From assembly GCF_037975245.1 (NCBI RefSeq), contig NC_092563.1, positions 16,901,094 through 16,913,093 of the forward strand: a stretch of DNA of 12,000 nucleotides, read 5' to 3'. Below, piece after piece: positions 1-8,177 of this stretch. The notes beneath the pieces were generated by a model that ran no database searches, was not told where the DNA came from, and saw only the letters and a list, made by a program, of their open reading frames with translations. This DNA is from Apostichopus japonicus (lineage: Eukaryota; Echinodermata; Holothuroidea; Aspidochirotida; Stichopodidae). The translations under genes were made by a program, and so were the position numbers. Within the stretch, counting starts at the first letter, position 1; each line of letters starts with the position of its first letter.

Positions 1-1841
1 AAAATGAAGACAGATCCGAAACGATCCACACAAATTGACTGAGGGTGACGTTTGGTCATTCCATATGAATATTCATGAAGAAAGGCACCTCTTCTATCCA
101 GAGCAACAGCTTTATGACCGTCACAAGCCATGATCTTTCCCTGGTAGTAATCAATAGATAGAGGTGTTTCGATGTTTTTATCTGTTGTAAACGATCTCGT
201 TGTTATCGACCTCGAAATCTCATATCCCCTTCTAAAAAACTTTAATTTCCTTAAACATCTGTCTTCAAATACAACGAGGGCTGTATCTGCTACACCTTTT
301 AAGTTTGTAATACACTTTGGAATGTTCGTGTTATCCAAAGCACCTGTAAACGTTTCATTGTGACTAAAAATTCCAATTTCTGGACCAACGCAAATAATCG
401 TCAAAGTTTCATTCAAGTAACAGCAGAAGCTCGGAGGAACAGTTTTCCAGTCATCCATGTCTGATGCTACTTCGTAAATCACGCTCTTTGTATCTTCTAT
501 GTTGTTTAAATCTACGGTTAATAACAGATATTCTTTTTCGCGATGCATGCTGGCAACGAAGGTACGATTTTTAGAGGTAGGGCTGATTGATGAGAGAAAC
601 CAATTATTTTCTGAGCATTCCCTTAGGCGGAACTTTTTCCAAATGCTCCAATTATTATTCTCGATTTTAGGTACCGTTTCAAGTTCGACGAGTGGAAAAC
701 AATCAGACAGGTTCTTAGCAGTAGTTTCGATCATTCTCAACTTCTCTGGAAACGGGACGGCATCGTTAGATATGTTGACGGATTTAAACGCAGCTGCCAC
801 ATCAGGGGCAGCGACTAAAGTTGACCACATATCCGTTTTCTCACTAAAAAGAGCTGCACTTCTTTTCGCATTTTCACTACGCATCAGCTCTTCTTCTAGT
901 TTACTTTTCATCTCATTTAGAGCTGTTAAACAGGTATCCTTCCTTACTTTCACAGTATTCACTGCATCATTTTTATGATGACGTAGATGCTCCAGTCTTT
1001 TCTTTGCTTCGTCCTCTATTTTTTCAATTAGCGTTTCTTTTTCAGATGTGATCTTAGTCTCAGCTTTGGACGTATCTGACCGAATTTCACTGAAACATTT
1101 TTCAGCCTCAGTCTCGATTCGTGTCTGTAATTCATTCACAGTTTGCAAATGGTTTCTCAGTATTTTATCGCCCTCGCTTGAAATCTTACACAATTCCTCT
1201 AGTTGTTTGAGGATGTTGGCAAAACTGGTTGCAACTTCTTCAATGGCATGTGATTTATGCGATACTGGTGCACAAACTGGGCATATTAAAGTACTGCACG
1301 TCATACAATTGAAGTATAAGATTTGATCTGCATGCTGATCACACTTAGGGGCTTTGTGAATCGAAGTAAATTTGTCAACATAATTAGACAAATTTCCGCT
1401 TTGTAAATCTTCCAAAAGGATAATATTTACGTGGTTTCTTAAGCTTTTCATGGTCTTATGGGCTTGGTAACATTCCTTACATAGAAACCCACCGCAATCA
1501 GCGCAAAATGCCTCAGATAACTTAATCTCATCACATGAGCTGCAGCTTCGTTCCTTCTTCTTTTGCTTCAGCTCTTGTTCAAGCTTATGGTTCTCCAAAA
1601 TGGCTGTCATGACAAAGTCATTCTTGATTCCTCCTATACCATCTGGTGGTAGGTCAGTATCCTGACGACAAATCGGACATTGGAACGATCCTGCCAAAGG
1701 AGCTCGGGTCCTCAATGTATCTTCAAGACATTTTGTGCAAAAGCGATGTAAGCATTGTAGAATCTTTGGAGCATCCAAGACATCCAAGCATATTGGGCAA
1801 GACAATATCTCATCGATCATACTTGAGGTGTTGGACGCCAT
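1..1841 (-). CDS. TRIM-family RING/B-box E3 ubiquitin ligase with NHL-like propeller, C-terminus beyond window
   Basis: Translating the complement from the ATG at 1841 gives 613 codons with no stop, running off the left edge. Seen in order: a C3HC4 RING (C15, C18, C30, H32, C35, C38, C55, C58); B-box 1 (C100, C103, C113, C116, C121, C124, H128, H137); B-box 2 (C167, H170, C179, C182, C187, C190, H195, H198); a Lys/Glu-rich coiled coil at about 199-345; then a beta-rich region from about 395. The last residues, QSICVDRFGSVFI (601-613), resemble one NHL blade. In this family the RING recruits E2 enzymes, the B-boxes and coiled coil drive assembly, and the propeller binds the target; TRIM2/3/56/71-like proteins are the closest type. 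An in-frame TAA at 1914-1916, with no other in-frame ATG between, supports this start. All zinc ligands are present, so it is probably functional. Substrate and orthology are not readable. Such genes are often expanded in echinoderms (family knowledge). Confidence 0.93.
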   Translation of the reverse strand, partial: MASNTSSMIDEILSCPICLDVLDAPKILQCLHRFCTKCLEDTLRTRAPLAGSFQCPICRQDTDLPPDGIGGIKNDFVMTAILENHKLEQELKQKKKERSCSSCDEIKLSEAFCADCGGFLCKECYQAHKTMKSLRNHVNIILLEDLQSGNLSNYVDKFTSIHKAPKCDQHADQILYFNCMTCSTLICPVCAPVSHKSHAIEEVATSFANILKQLEELCKISSEGDKILRNHLQTVNELQTRIETEAEKCFSEIRSDTSKAETKITSEKETLIEKIEDEAKKRLEHLRHHKNDAVNTVKVRKDTCLTALNEMKSKLEEELMRSENAKRSAALFSEKTDMWSTLVAAPDVAAAFKSVNISNDAVPFPEKLRMIETTAKNLSDCFPLVELETVPKIENNNWSIWKKFRLRECSENNWFLSSISPTSKNRTFVASMHREKEYLLLTVDLNNIEDTKSVIYEVASDMDDWKTVPPSFCCYLNETLTIICVGPEIGIFSHNETFTGALDNTNIPKCITNLKGVADTALVVFEDRCLRKLKFFRRGYEISRSITTRSFTTDKNIETPLSIDYYQGKIMACDGHKAVALDRRGAFLHEYSYGMTKRHPQSICVDRFGSVFI

Positions 1842-2719
1842 TGTGTGTTCAACCTTTGAAGGAGAGGAAAGAGTGAGCAACGAGTAATCCAAAGATAAGT
1901 AGCAGAGGTTATATTATGTTCAGTATGTGCGGTAATGATAAATTAATCAGTACATTTTGTTAAATACAAGTGATTGAAGTGAAGTGATTCCGGTACCAAA
2001 TATATATTTCATAATATTATATTACGTTTGTGTCAATCCTTTAGTTCTTCTTCATTACATCAGAAGATCAAACCCGACGTTGAAATTTGATACTCTAACT
2101 ACACTTAGACATGTGTTCGTTGTAGTGAAGGAAATGTCACATCGACATATGGTCTCATCTGCACTCAAGTGTTTAAATAATTATGTAGGCCTACATTTAC
2201 TTTACGCGCTTTTGTTACGTCAAGGAAGAATTGTATAGGAAGGTGCAATTGTCAGCAGTCACGGAATGCAGTGTAATATTACTTTTGGGGATGTATACAT
2301 CGAATACGTCCCCCCTTATGACTTTCCATCATTTTCATGTTGACGTTTTCTTAATCTGAACATTCGGAACAGAAAGATACAATTTTAATCCTATTAGCTA
2401 TCTGACAGTCTAACAGGTGTAGCCCAAATAGAAAAGTATGACTAGATAATGGAAACATGGTCGTGTAGTGAATGTGGTAACGGCAAAATGTCTGGAGGAA
2501 AGAGGCAACTGAGTCACTAACCCACCTCTAACGCACCCCACCTAAATAAAGACAGTTTATCAATATTGAGGACAAATTAGAAGCTCTTTAATAGAAGGTC
2601 GTGTGCATAAAGAATGTGTTTGACCCATACCATGCTAGTAAAATTTTTAAAGGCAATTTTGATTATATTTAAGTTTTTAATGATCTTTGCATGATTGACT
2701 ATTAAAAGGAAAGTGACCC
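1842..2719. other. non-coding upstream flank of the TRIM gene
   Basis: No gene is recognised here; short open frames lack any domain or codon signature. No clear TATA box was seen on the minus strand within 150 bases of the TRIM start. Two small structures stand out: a TAGGCCTA palindrome at 2186-2193, and a stem-loop at 2287-2313 whose arms GGGGATGTAT and ATACGTCCCC pair with one G-T wobble around a 7-base loop. The right side of this hairpin (CATCGAATACGTCCCCCC) resembles the end of the repeat at 5230-5254, so the segment may be a remnant of the same repeat family. Confidence 0.5.
1854..1880 (-). promoter_or_regulatory. candidate 3' splice acceptor in the TRIM 5' leader
   Basis: On the minus strand, a pyrimidine-rich run (CTCTTTCCTCTCCTTC) is followed by AAAG and then, 12 bases on, the TRIM start codon. 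This would fit a non-coding first exon joined to one long coding exon, a common TRIM gene layout. No upstream exon or donor was identified, so it could equally be unspliced leader. Inference only. Confidence 0.3.
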
Positions 2720-3809
2720 AAAGGAAGGAAGGAAGGAAGGAAGGAAGGAAGGAAGGAAGGAAGGAAGGAAGGAAGGAAGGAAGGAAGGAAGGAAGGAAGG
2801 AAGGAAGGAAGGAAGGAAGGAAGGAAGGAAGGAAGGAAGGAAGGAAGGAAGGAAGGAAGGAAGGAAGGAAGGAAGGAAGGAAGGAAGGAAGGAAGGAAGG
2901 AAGGAAGGAAGGAAGGAAGGAAGGAAGGAAGGAAGGAAGGAAGGAAGGAAGGAAGGAAGGAAGGAAGGAAGGAAGGAAGGAAGGAAGGAAGGAAGGAAGG
3001 AAGGAAGGAAGGAAGGAAGGAAGGAAGGAAGGAAGGAAGGAAGGAAGGAAGGAAGGAAGGAAGGAAGGAAGGAAGGAAGGAAGGAAGGAAGGAAGGAAGG
3101 AAGGAAGGAAGGAAGGAAGGAAGGAAGGAAGGAAGGAAGGAAGGAAGGAAGGAAGGAAGGAAGGAAGGAAGGAAGGAAGGAAGGAAGGAAGGAAGGAAGG
3201 AAGGAAGGAAGGAAGGAAGGAAGGAAGGAAGGAAGGAAGGAAGGAAGGAAGGAAGGAAGGAAGGAAGGAAGGAAGGAAGGAAGGAAGGAAGGAAGGAAGG
3301 AAGGAAGGAAGGAAGGAAGGAAGGAAGGAAGGAAGGAAGGAAGGAAGGAAGGAAGGAAGGAAGGAAGGAAGGAAGGAAGGAAGGAAGGAAGGAAGGAAGG
3401 AAGGAAGGAAGGAAGGAAGGAAGGAAGGAAGGAAGGAAGGAAGGAAGGAAGGAAGGAAGGAAGGAAGGAAGGAAGGAAGGAAGGAAGGAAGGAAGGAAGG
3501 AAGGAAGGAAGGAAGGAAGGAAGGAAGGAAGGAAGGAAGGAAGGAAGGAAGGAAGGAAGGAAGGAAGGAAGGAAGGAAGGAAGGAAGGAAGGAAGGAAGG
3601 AAGGAAGGAAGGAAGGAAGGAAGGAAGGAAGGAAGGAAGGAAGGAAGGAAGGAAGGAAGGAAGGAAGGAAGGAAGGAAGGAAGGAAGGAAGGAAGGAAGG
3701 AAGGAAGGAAGGAAGGAAGGAAGGAAGGAAGGAAGGAAGGAAGGAAGGAAGGAAGGAAGGAAGGAAGGAAGGAAGGAAGGAAGGAAGGAAGGAAGGAAGG
3801 AAGGAAGGA
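2720..3809. repeat. (AAGG)n tetranucleotide microsatellite, about 272 perfect units
   Basis: From 2721 to 3808 every printed base follows the AAGG period: 1088 bases, 272 units, with no interruption visible. One strand is entirely purine. It lies on the upstream side of the TRIM gene, about 880 bp from its start codon. Open frames across it (EGRK or FLPS repeats) are by-products, because a 4-base repeat without a stop stays open in every frame. Perfect purity over this length implies either very recent expansion or an idealised assembly; the true length in the animal may differ. Confidence 0.98.
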
Positions 3810-3820
3810 TGTTATTAACA

Positions 3821-3960
3821 CCCATACACACACACACCCACACATACAACATACACACATACAAATCATACACGCATATACACATACACACATACATACT
3901 TTGTGTGTTTTATCACATCATAGCTCACACACGTATTTACACATATAGACCTATACATGT
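3821..3960. repeat. imperfect CA/CATA-rich microsatellite tract
   Basis: Immediately to the right of the AAGG array comes an interrupted run of CACA, CATACA and TACACA words, fading out near 3960 after a short TTTGTGTGTTTT break. Together with the array it forms a compound microsatellite. Alternating purine-pyrimidine sequence of this kind can adopt left-handed DNA (general knowledge). Boundaries are approximate. Confidence 0.85.
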
Positions 3961-4310
3961 TTTACACGAGAAAACGACTTGCGTATACCAGTCAAACTGC
4001 AACCCGGAACCAAAATGTAATAGAATAGATTACTTACCACAGCAGCACGGTTCTTTCACAATAAGTATATATAGAGTATATAGTAACAGAAAATATCAGC
4101 GTTTTGTATAAGTGATCGTTTCGAATCAATTAACTTACTTGAAAATAAATAGTTACTGAGTTTATTCTCCAACTATATGTAGGAACGCGGAATAAGTAAC
4201 TTCAATGCGGTAGCATGATGCACACTATGTGTACCCTACATTTACAGTGCTTGGAATGAACAATAGAAATTGAACTACTTTGGAGTGAACCTATACTGTT
4301 ATATTGTATC
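3961..4310. other. non-coding spacer, no feature recognised
   Basis: AT-rich unique-looking sequence between the CA tract and the inverted-repeat element. The open frames are under 100 codons and show no domain, signal peptide or flanking splice consensus. Nothing else was supported. Confidence 0.5.
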
Positions 4311-4474
4311 GAACGCCAAAAGGACCACAGGTGGCGTTGATACCCTAAACAGAAGGTGCTGCTATCATAAACAAGATTTCGTACTACCCTACACAGGAGG
4401 TGCAACTACCCTAAACCGGAGGTGCTTAATCTCCTGCTTAGGGTAGCAACGCCAATTGTGGTCTTTTAGCGTTC
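4311..4474. mobile_element. short non-autonomous inverted-repeat (MITE/foldback-like) element
   Basis: The left arm at 4311-4355 (begins GAACGCCAAAAGGACCACAG) matches the reverse complement of the right arm at 4431-4474 (which read in reverse begins GAACGCTAAAAGACCACAAT). Similarity runs about 44 bases and takes in GGCGTTG and TACCCTAA blocks. The whole element is about 164 bp with no coding capacity, typical of a miniature element moved in trans or of a foldback repeat. Weak similarity continues a few bases outside (TGTAT against TTTAT), so ends and target duplication are uncertain. The family is not recognised. Confidence 0.65.
4339..4426. repeat. four tandem 22-bp units inside the inverted-repeat element
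   Basis: Units at 4339-4360, 4361-4382, 4383-4404 and 4405-4426 follow each other without gaps. The third and fourth (ACTACCCTACACAGGAGGTG.. and ACTACCCTAAACCGGAGGTG..) are nearly identical, the first is close, and the second is diverged (GCTATCATAAACAAGATTTC..). The right arm after 4427 carries a further partial unit in reverse orientation (CTCCTGCTTAGGGTAG). The array therefore overlaps both arms of the element and appears to be part of how it was built. Confidence 0.75.
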
Positions 4475-5240
4475 CATAAATGTTGGGCATTTACAGGATA
4501 CGTGAATTTCCGTGTATGTCGAGGTATCTGCAGACTGCATAATCAATACGTATATCATTTCAATCACGCACTCCGTGACATCAAAAGAAAGTGAACATCA
4601 GAGGGACATGTTGGGACATTTGAGGGAAAATAGGTGCGTGCATGTGATCTATAGGCTCCTGAAAATGACATCGCTAGACATTTGGAAGTGGCAGGGGAGG
4701 GGGTTGGAGTGGGACCGCTAAGTGAGAGCAATGATAGATGAGGGCTAATAATTACGTTAATCGCTTCAATGGGACAAAATTGGCGGTTTTCATATAGTTT
4801 GTATCTGTCTGCCTAATGTTATTTGTGCATGGCAAAACTTTCATTTTGGGGCACCAAACATTTGGGAGAGGGGTTATCTACAGACTGCATACGGTTATCC
4901 ATACGTCTAGCAATTTACGCTCGCACACCAAGACATCAAGAGAAGGCAAACATCAGGGGGACATTTGAGAGGAAATAGGTGCATGTATGTCATTTATAAC
5001 AATGACGTCGCTAGACATACGGAAGTGGGAGGGAGTGGGGCAAGGGGTGGTAACGCTAAGTGAGAGCAATGTTAATTGGGGGCACAGAATGACGTTAATC
5101 GCCTAACATTAATCGCAGCGAGTCAAGGGGCCAAGCTGCGGTGTTCATATAGTTTTGTATCTGCCTATACCAAATTTTATTTGGACATGTTAAAATTTCA
5201 TTTGGGGGCAACGAACAGTTGGGGGAGGGATTACATCGAA
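4475..5240. repeat. two diverged tandem copies of a ~350-bp repeat
   Basis: Copy A (about 4523-4872) and copy B (about 4873-5240) share ordered landmarks: CAGACTGCAT at 4531 and 4881; GACATCAAAAGAAAG and GACATCAAGAGAAGG; TCGCTAGACAT; CGCTAAGTGAGAGCAATG; ACGTTAATCGC; TTCATATAGTTTGTATCTG; and a closing TTTGGG(G)GAGGG(G)TTA. The offset is 350-354 bp, growing in copy B through a short insertion near 5105 that repeats TTAATCGC. Copy A carries a small local duplication (GGGACAT twice) missing from B. No coding capacity. It may be a transposon fragment or local satellite. The bases before 4523 show no distinct feature. Confidence 0.8.
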
Positions 5241-5254
5241 TAACCCCCCCCCCC
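5220..5254. repeat. G/C-rich hairpin end of the 350-bp repeat with a C11 run
   Basis: GGGGGAGGGATTA at 5221-5233 faces TAACCCCCC after a CATCGAA loop, giving a foldback, and then eleven consecutive C residues at 5244-5254. A diverged version of this end lies at 2287-2315. The homopolymer is a likely site of length error in sequencing. Confidence 0.6.
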
Positions 5255-5329
5255 AACACATGTGCTGAAGCCATGGTACCGCCGAAAAGTTACCAGACAC
5301 GACATTGTGCCCTTATGTAATAAGCAACC

Positions 5330-6420
5330 TACCCAGCAAACACATAACGTTTTTATAACCATTTTGAAAGATATTAGAAATGTCATACAAAAATATTTTT
5401 GTATAACGGTTTCATAACGCTTAACATATGTCATTTCAGAACATTAAAATGGTTTACTTACATTTAAATAATGTTTTCTATATAACATTTACAAAATTGT
5501 TTTACAGATACTTTAAAACCATTCTTAGGAAACCACAAAATATTCCAAGGAACTGCAAATATGATCAATATTCCCTTGCCAATATACCATATAGCCAATC
5601 AGCCCGCAAGTATAGATGTTGAATCAAAACAGGATCTACCGATACTTATTGAAAACATAACATTATTAAGACAACATTACAACGTTTTCAAAAACTAAAA
5701 AACATTGTTCTGAAGTTATTAAAATGTTCTTGATATAACATTTGCTATGATGTTGTAAAATATAATTTAAACATCAACACACATTGATACCACATAAACG
5801 GATCCAAATCACCGATCTTGGTTACACATGGCAAAACTATAAACTATCACTTAATTAATTAATTTTAAATTATTAAATTTTAACTGAGGTCAAAAGACAG
5901 AAAATATCATCAAAATATCATCATAATGTTGATCTAAAACAAACAGCGTTGTGTTAAAGTTTTAAAATGTTTCGATGTAACGTGTGCTTTGATGTTGTAC
6001 AAATATCATGAAAAGATTAACACACATTGATACCACACACAAAGCAAACCTCCCATGTAAATTCCCACGTAACAGTTGGTTACACATTGCACTAAATGTT
6101 TGCTACAATTAATTACATTTATTTTTAAAGTCTCAACTAAGGTCCAAACACAGAATAAACGGTTTCAAAATATCATCATCATGTTTTATTGAAATCAAAA
6201 TGCAATTTGCTGACTTTGTAAAATATTTTCGATGTTTCCGAGTTTACTTTGATTTTTAAAAATATCATTAAAACGCCAACACACATTGATACCACAGACA
6301 CGGAGTAAACCACTGATGGAAATTCTCATGCATGGGATTTAATATGTACGTCCATTGGTAAAATTTCTAATCTAAGGTCAAAACACAGAATTCACGATTA
6401 CTGATTCTTTCAAAGGTTAT
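5330..6420. repeat. degenerate tandem array, period about 243-259 bp, at least four units
   Basis: The word AACACACATTGATACCACA recurs at 5776, 6019 and 6278. A second conserved block, roughly AAAATGTT-(T/C)GAT(A/G)TAAC followed by GCTTTGATGTTGTA, recurs at about 5470, 5721, 5964 and 6220. A third, AAGGTC-AAA-ACAGAA, sits late in the units. Spacings are 243-259 bp. Units share perhaps two thirds of their bases. The left end starts with AACGTTTTTATAACC-type words typical of non-autonomous repeats in marine invertebrates (recollection, not tested). No open frame of note. Likely an old satellite or the core of a non-autonomous mobile element. Confidence 0.72.
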
Positions 6421-7777
6421 TTTGTCCAGTGCAAACAATAAAAAAAAAATGACTACAATGTTTTCCTGTAATATGTTGGTAAGTTGTGCAGTTTTAAAGT
6501 TGCTATTTCATGCTGTGATTCAGCATATAAAGGATTTTGATGCCAAATTTTGCCAACATAACCATATGAGAACTGTGAGCTTTTTTTACTTTAATTATAA
6601 GTATAAAGTTCTTAAAACTTAACACATTTCAGAGTGTTAGCTTTTCTCAATATTAATTAATGACGTTGTAAATTTTCTCCGATTTACAAAAGGAGGTCGT
6701 CTTTGACAGCTTATAACTCAGAACCTGTCATGCTGGAAAATTTAGGAAGAGTATTTTGCCTTATTTCTGAATGAAAAATCCTCATTTTGTGTGTGTATGT
6801 GTATGTGTGCCTGGTTTGCTTTTCGACATTTTTTTTTTGCCTGGGTACTGTACTTCAAGGTCATGCTGTAGGTGATTATATAAGGGTTGAGACAAACCAA
6901 GTATAAGTGCTCTGTGCCTTGTAAAGAGTAAACATCCAGTAGGGGGTTTTAATGTCTGCAATGTCTTGCTTTAACTTGCGGTAATGTAAATATTAGGGAG
7001 TTGCACCTCTTAAGTTGTTGTCAAAATGTCACTCAGATTTCCTACCTACATTTCTGGTAAGTTATACACAGTACTGTGAATGGAAATTATCTGTGTTTTC
7101 TGTTTCCCTGATACATTTACTGTAGAGAAAGTAGCTTATGATAATGCATGTCAATTTCAAGTACAGTGCTGTTATTAGGAAATAGGAGATTAAGATATAT
7201 AGCTTCTTCAGTAATTGGTCAACTGTGTTTGTTAGTACATGGTTAGATGTGGTCAGTTCAACAGCTATATGGAACGCAAAAAGGGCAAAATCAAACAACA
7301 ACGTTTATTACATTGATGACTATATAATATCAAATGACAACGACGTGATTTGATGTCATATATACTTGAGTACAACAACAACAAGATAAATGTCTACAAC
7401 AGCTACGTAAAATAGTATAACAACGACTCCAAAAAAATACATTAATATCATATTTCAGTATGACAACGTCATTTTTTTGTCTGAAATGTCATCGTTAATT
7501 ATTTTAATGAAGGGTAAACTGCATATGATAGCAACATATACACACGTCAGTGAAGCCTATGTAAACTACACAATTATAACAATCTGACAACAGATGATGA
7601 CGGCGCTATTTCACATAACGTAATCATCCAAAGGCATCAATTCATTTAACAACGTAATATCATGCAACGAAGTATTGGCGCTTCAACATTTTGAACTAGT
7701 TTATATAATATGAACCAGATCTGTATAAACGGTTGTGATTTGAGCCAGAGCCTTTCGTATATCTTTCGAGCTAACCA
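6421..7777. other. AT-rich non-coding region, no gene recognised
   Basis: No domain-bearing frame, tRNA or clear exon was found. Small structures: a perfect 6-bp stem with 5-base loop at 6510-6526 (ATGCTG / CAGCAT), a GT-rich run near 6788-6810, a T9 run near 6827-6838, and a zone at 7292-7480 where ACAACG/ACAACA words recur every 38-47 bases, often next to a TGACGT-like or ATGTCAT word. The last could be a very decayed tandem repeat. Otherwise nothing supported. Confidence 0.45.
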
Positions 7778-8022
7778 TATCGTCGTTACCGTTGTTTCCG
7801 TGCACGAATTGCGGATGAGTCCACAAGAGAATTTCTTACGGCACAGGTACTATATTCGAGAATGTCCGACGGAAACGGAAATAAGTTGAGGGGTTTACTG
7901 ATTGAGAGAGGATTGATAAGAGGCAGACATTGCAGATTATTTGGGAGTGTCTGAAAGGAAGGTGAAATCTCTTCGCAAGGAATGTGGATTGAGGAAAAGG
8001 GATTTATTAAATGATAAAAGCG
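7778..8022 (+). pseudogene. helix-turn-helix fragment of a transposon/integrase-type gene, frameshifted
   Basis: One plus frame reads ..ADESTREFLTAQVLYSRMSD and ..KLRGLLIERGL from about 7778 to 7920, then hits a stop at 7949 or so. A second frame starting near 7926 continues with DIADYLGVSERKVKSLRKE and CGLRKRDLLNDKS. The join needs a one-base frame change near 7913-7926. The second part has the shape of a helix-turn-helix (helix, GVS turn, recognition helix), as found ahead of integrase-like catalytic domains in animal transposon-derived proteins. No catalytic domain is visible downstream. The frame runs into CG|GTGAGT, a consensus splice donor at 8022/8023, so this may once have been an exon. 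Alternatives are a real exon with a sequencing indel, or a chance match. Family assignment is from memory of the motif. Confidence 0.4.
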
Positions 8023-8125
8023 GTGAGTCATACCCATGGTGTTCTACTATCATTCTGGTAGTCTATTCCGTCAAACAAAAGGCAAACCCTTTTATAGTAG
8101 CCTATATGGTCATTCAATTAGTATA

Positions 8126-8177
8126 ACTCTATTGTTTCATATTTGCAATTTACTCTATTGTTTTATATTTACAATGT
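8126..8177. repeat. 26-bp tandem duplication
   Basis: ACTCTATTGTTTCATATTTG at 8126 is followed 26 bases later by ACTCTATTGTTTTATATTTA at 8152, with CAAT close behind in both. Two imperfect copies only. No function suggested. Confidence 0.7.

Noticed and set aside
172-1876. Five plus-strand open frames between 172 and 1876
   Set aside because: All lie antisense to the intact TRIM coding sequence, which has zinc-finger motifs and explains the openness.
2287-2313. Stem-loop as a transcription terminator
   Set aside because: Terminators of this bacterial form do not apply here, and it is better explained as a fragment of a repeat family.
2577-3948. Long open frames of EGRK or FLPS repeats (over 400 codons) across 2577-3948 on both strands
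   Set aside because: They arise only because a stop-free 4-base repeat stays open in every frame; no unique coding sequence flanks them.
4339-4426. Possible CRISPR-like array
   Set aside because: Units are contiguous with no spacers, there are no cas genes, and the context is eukaryotic. The same applies to 11648-11735.
5231-5434. Minus-strand open frame of 67 codons starting in the repeat boundary
   Set aside because: It spans the C11 run (poly-Gly) and repeat sequence, with no support for coding.
7786-8037. Minus-strand open frame of 83 codons
   Set aside because: Antisense to the helix-turn-helix fragment, rich in Pro/Ser/Leu with no motif.
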